DNA from: CAZMSQ01 sp964569025
GTDB lineage: Bacteria; Bacteroidota; Bacteroidia; Chitinophagales; Saprospiraceae
Direction: 5' to 3'
Assembly: GCA_964569025.1 (NCBI GenBank)
Contig: CAZMSQ010000006.1
Location: forward strand, 44,060 to 108,059
Length of the DNA stretch: 64,000 nucleotides
Shown here in pieces: positions 61,537 to 64,000 of the stretch. Positions within the stretch are counted from its first letter, which is position 1; the number at the start of each line of letters is the position of its first letter. The position numbers and the translations under genes are program-made. The notes beneath the pieces were generated by a model that was given only the letters and a program-made list of their open reading frames with translations, was not told the origin of the DNA and did no database searches.

Positions 61537-62784
61537 ATGTTGATTGACCGCGATAATTGGCAGGAAATATGGGCCACCATCAGCCGCAATAAGCTGCGGA
61601 CTGCGCTGACAGCTCTTGGAGTTTTTTGGGGAATCTTTATGCTGGTCTTTGTGCTCGGTATGGGGGCAGGTTTGAAAAATGGAGTGTTCCGAAGTTTTGA
61701 AGGCCGGGCAAACAACCTCATGTATCTGTGGACCGAGCCCACCTCTCAGCCATTCGATGGCTTTAATGCCGGCCGTGAGCCTGAATTCACGATTGATGAT
61801 ATTGAAGCCATCCGAGAACAGTTTCCAGAGGTCCAGTATCTGGCGCCACGCTATTCTATCAATGGCAACGTGGTGTATGGGGGTCAATCGGGAGCTTGGC
61901 AAATTAGGGGGGAATTGACAGATATGATCCAGGTAGAAGCCCTGAAGTTGTATTCCGGCCGGTATATCAATCCGACTGACATCGCCGGGGAACGCAAGGT
62001 TGCAGTCATCGGTGACCGCATCAGGCAGGAGCTGTTTGGTACCGAAGATCCGATTGGACGGTACGTCAGCCTGAGGGGCGTTGAATTTCTCGTGGTTGGT
62101 GTATTTGGCCCCATTGAAGTGAAGCCCTGGAATCAGGAAGATTTGGAATCGGTGGTGGTGCCGCTGACCACCATGTACAAGACTTTTGGTACCCCTCGGC
62201 AGGTAGATTATTTCATTGTGACGGCCTATCCGGACGTTGATATACGTCACCTGGAGCCTCAGGTAAAAGATTTTCTCCGGGGCCGCCATCATGTGGCACC
62301 GGAAGATCCACGGGGAATAGGTGGTTTTAACCTTGCTGACGAATTTGAGCAGTTTCGAAATCTTTTTTTTGGCATCAACGGGTTTCTGTGGTTTGTGGGC
62401 ATCGGGACCTTGCTTGCTGGTGTGGTCAGCGTCGGAAATATCATGTTGATTACAGTGAAAGAGCGCACCCGTGAAATCGGTATCCGGAAAGCACTCGGTG
62501 CCACGCCCGCATCTATTGTCAGTATGATCATGGCAGAGTCGGTGCTCATCACCTTCGCATCCGGGTACCTGGGTCTGCTCTTGGGTACTGGTCTGATTTG
62601 GGGTATCGATGCACTCATGACAGCCAATGGGGAAACAGTAGAAAACTTTCACCACCCGGAAGTCTACCTCGGGGTAGGGCTGTCAGCCCTGATCATCCTG
62701 ATTCTCTCAGGGCTCATCGCCGGGTTAGTCCCGGCTACGCTTGCTGCACGGGTGAATCCGGTGCATGCACTGAGGAATGAATAA
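61537..62784 (+). CDS. ABC transporter permease, MacB/FtsX type (second)
   Basis: A 415-residue paralog of the preceding permease with the same layout: helix 1 at about 22-42 (GVFWGIFMLVFVLGMGAG), a periplasmic domain, and three C-terminal helices. It carries the matching signature IMLITVKERTREIGIRKALG. Two different permeases behind one ATPase suggest a heterodimeric export channel. It lies 26 bp before the adaptor gene. Start ATG 61537. Confidence 0.92.
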   Translation: MLIDRDNWQEIWATISRNKLRTALTALGVFWGIFMLVFVLGMGAGLKNGVFRSFEGRANNLMYLWTEPTSQPFDGFNAGREPEFTIDDIEAIREQFPEVQYLAPRYSINGNVVYGGQSGAWQIRGELTDMIQVEALKLYSGRYINPTDIAGERKVAVIGDRIRQELFGTEDPIGRYVSLRGVEFLVVGVFGPIEVKPWNQEDLESVVVPLTTMYKTFGTPRQVDYFIVTAYPDVDIRHLEPQVKDFLRGRHHVAPEDPRGIGGFNLADEFEQFRNLFFGINGFLWFVGIGTLLAGVVSVGNIMLITVKERTREIGIRKALGATPASIVSMIMAESVLITFASGYLGLLLGTGLIWGIDALMTANGETVENFHHPEVYLGVGLSALIILILSGLIAGLVPATLAARVNPVHALRNE

Positions 62785-62810
62785 ATAAAAAGAATGGAAA
62801 ATCATCAACT

Positions 62811-64000
62811 ATGAAAGGAAAGGGCATTGGAATTTTGGTCGTTGTCTTTTTGATTGTTGGCACTGCCGGTTTGATCTGGTACTTTACAACAGGTCAGAAG
62901 GCTGAGTCCGGAATAATCGAAACCACTCAGCCTGAAGTGGCAGATTTGGTCAGTAAAACAGTTGCCACAGGGTCGGTGCGGCCGAGGCGGGAGGTGAATG
63001 TCAAGCCTCAGGTTTCAGGAGTTGTCGATGCTCTTTTTGTGGAGGCCGGAGAGCAGGTTTCTCAGGGTCAGGAGGTGGCTCGGATCAAGCTGGTGCCAAG
63101 TGAGGTCAGTATCAACAATGCGGTCAATGCAGTCGAGCTGGCAAAGCTTAGGTTAGAGAATGCAGAGCGTGAGCGTGCACGTCAGAAGGAAGTGTATGAG
63201 AAGAAACTTGACATGGGAGATGCAGAGGCGAGGCTGGAAGTAACTGCCAGTCAGGAGGAACGCTTTAGAGCCCTTCTGGAAGAGGGTCTGATTTCCCGAC
63301 AGGAGTATGAGCAGTACATGCTGGAAGCCAGAATCGCCAAAACCCGCTATGACAATGCTGCCCTTCTTGCCGGGAATACGCTGCAGCAATTCGAAAACGA
63401 CGTGGAAATCCGCCGCCAGGAACTGCAAGCAGCAATCAACAACTTACAACTCCTTCGTGAAGGTGCTTCACGAAACTCCCGCCAGGTCGCCAATGTCATC
63501 ACCAGCACGGTAGACGGTATGATACTCGATGTGCCGGTAGAGGTTGGCTCTTCAGTCATCGAGCGCAATAATTTCAATGAGGGCACAACCATCGTCACAG
63601 TGGCAGATATGCAGGCTCTCATATTTGAAGGCAAGGTCGATGAGTCTGACGTTGGCCGTCTGACCGAGGGAATGCCTCTGAGGATCAGTGTCGGCGCGCT
63701 TCCTGACCTGACATTTGATGCTATTCTGGAATTCATCGCACCGAAGGGTGTCAAAGAGGATGGGACGGTCCGCTTTGAGGTGCGCGCCGCACTCTCCAAC
63801 TTGCCAGATGTATTCCTGCGGGCAGGCTACAGCGCCAATGCAGACATCATTCTCGATGAGCGTCTCTCTGTGCTGACCATGGCCGAGCGGGATGTGATTT
63901 TCGAATCCGATACCACCTTCGCAGACATTCTCCTCCCTGACGGCCGCCGCGAGCGCCGCCCCATTGCCCTCGGACTCTCAGACGGAATCCGCGTTGAGGT
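62811..64000 (+). CDS. Periplasmic adaptor (MacA/HlyD type), partial
   Basis: About 396 codons are visible; the 3' end is beyond the window. An N-terminal membrane anchor (residues 6-27, IGILVVVFLIVGTAGLIWY) is followed by the first lipoyl half (PQVSGVVDALFVEAGEQVSQGQ), a long helical hairpin (about 100-220) and the second lipoyl half (STVDGMILDVPVEVGSSV). Beta-barrel and membrane-proximal domains follow. This protein would bridge the inner-membrane ABC part to an outer-membrane channel. No stop codon is seen in the window. Start ATG 62811. Confidence 0.88.
   Translation, partial: MKGKGIGILVVVFLIVGTAGLIWYFTTGQKAESGIIETTQPEVADLVSKTVATGSVRPRREVNVKPQVSGVVDALFVEAGEQVSQGQEVARIKLVPSEVSINNAVNAVELAKLRLENAERERARQKEVYEKKLDMGDAEARLEVTASQEERFRALLEEGLISRQEYEQYMLEARIAKTRYDNAALLAGNTLQQFENDVEIRRQELQAAINNLQLLREGASRNSRQVANVITSTVDGMILDVPVEVGSSVIERNNFNEGTTIVTVADMQALIFEGKVDESDVGRLTEGMPLRISVGALPDLTFDAILEFIAPKGVKEDGTVRFEVRAALSNLPDVFLRAGYSANADIILDERLSVLTMAERDVIFESDTTFADILLPDGRRERRPIALGLSDGIRVE

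Overview
The window reads as a chromosomal piece of a Bacteroidota bacterium, most likely from the Saprospiria/Lewinella side of the phylum (the class is inferred; the phylum is well supported). The support is a gldC gliding gene, many secreted proteins with type IX secretion (T9SS) sorting tails (type A PNP...G.Y tails and the type B FLPNAFSPN start), BtuB-like TonB logic, and eleven exact copies of the Bacteroidota -7 promoter box TAnnTTTG placed just upstream of genes. Three runs of exactly 100 N (11867-11966, 18661-18760, 20142-20241) show that this is a draft scaffold. Reading frames that cross them are artefacts of gap filling.

Layout. 1-6.4 kb: start of an ABC exporter, a palindromic repeat cluster, smc, and an unknown helical protein. 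6.6-14 kb: a large surface protein with dockerin-like and cohesin-like parts, rplS, and two tandem PKD-type surface proteins split by a gap. 14.3-22.2 kb: tsaC, an S9 peptidase, a cobalamin riboswitch controlling a BtuB-like receptor and a T9SS-tailed DUF4465 protein, a Rieske oxygenase and a lipoprotein. 22.4-29.5 kb: copper-type P-ATPase, DivIC/FtsB-like protein, sucD, an RlpA-like protein, arginase, a PIF1-type helicase and a 41-residue membrane protein. 29.5-36.8 kb: sbcC, an ABC ATPase, gldC, SRP RNA, small transaldolase, nucleoside phosphorylase and an ArsC-like protein. 36.9-46.5 kb: NamZ-like protein, two translationally coupled M43 metalloproteases, mdh, a peroxiredoxin-like protein, a VWA protein, an unknown secreted protein and miaE. 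46.5-57.5 kb: a coiled-coil secreted protein, prolyl oligopeptidase, cdaA, GNAT, M20 dipeptidase, M12-type metalloprotease, DUF3298 lipoprotein, CBS protein, prfB with a programmed frameshift, and cutA. 57.4-64 kb: DUF6089-like protein, pfkA, and a MacAB/Lol-type export operon running off the end.

Most genes are housekeeping (sucD, mdh, pfkA and tal for central carbon; smc and sbcC for the chromosome; rplS, tsaC, miaE, prfB and ffs for translation and targeting) mixed with T9SS cargo. The least explained items are a family of 17-bp-periodic GTCGGACC repeats found at two intergenic sites, the riboswitch-controlled corrinoid locus whose surface protein carries a T9SS tail, the M43 protease pair followed by a tiny ORF and a perfect hairpin, and a dockerin plus cohesin-like architecture in one secreted protein. 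I saw no tRNA, CRISPR array, insertion sequence or prophage.
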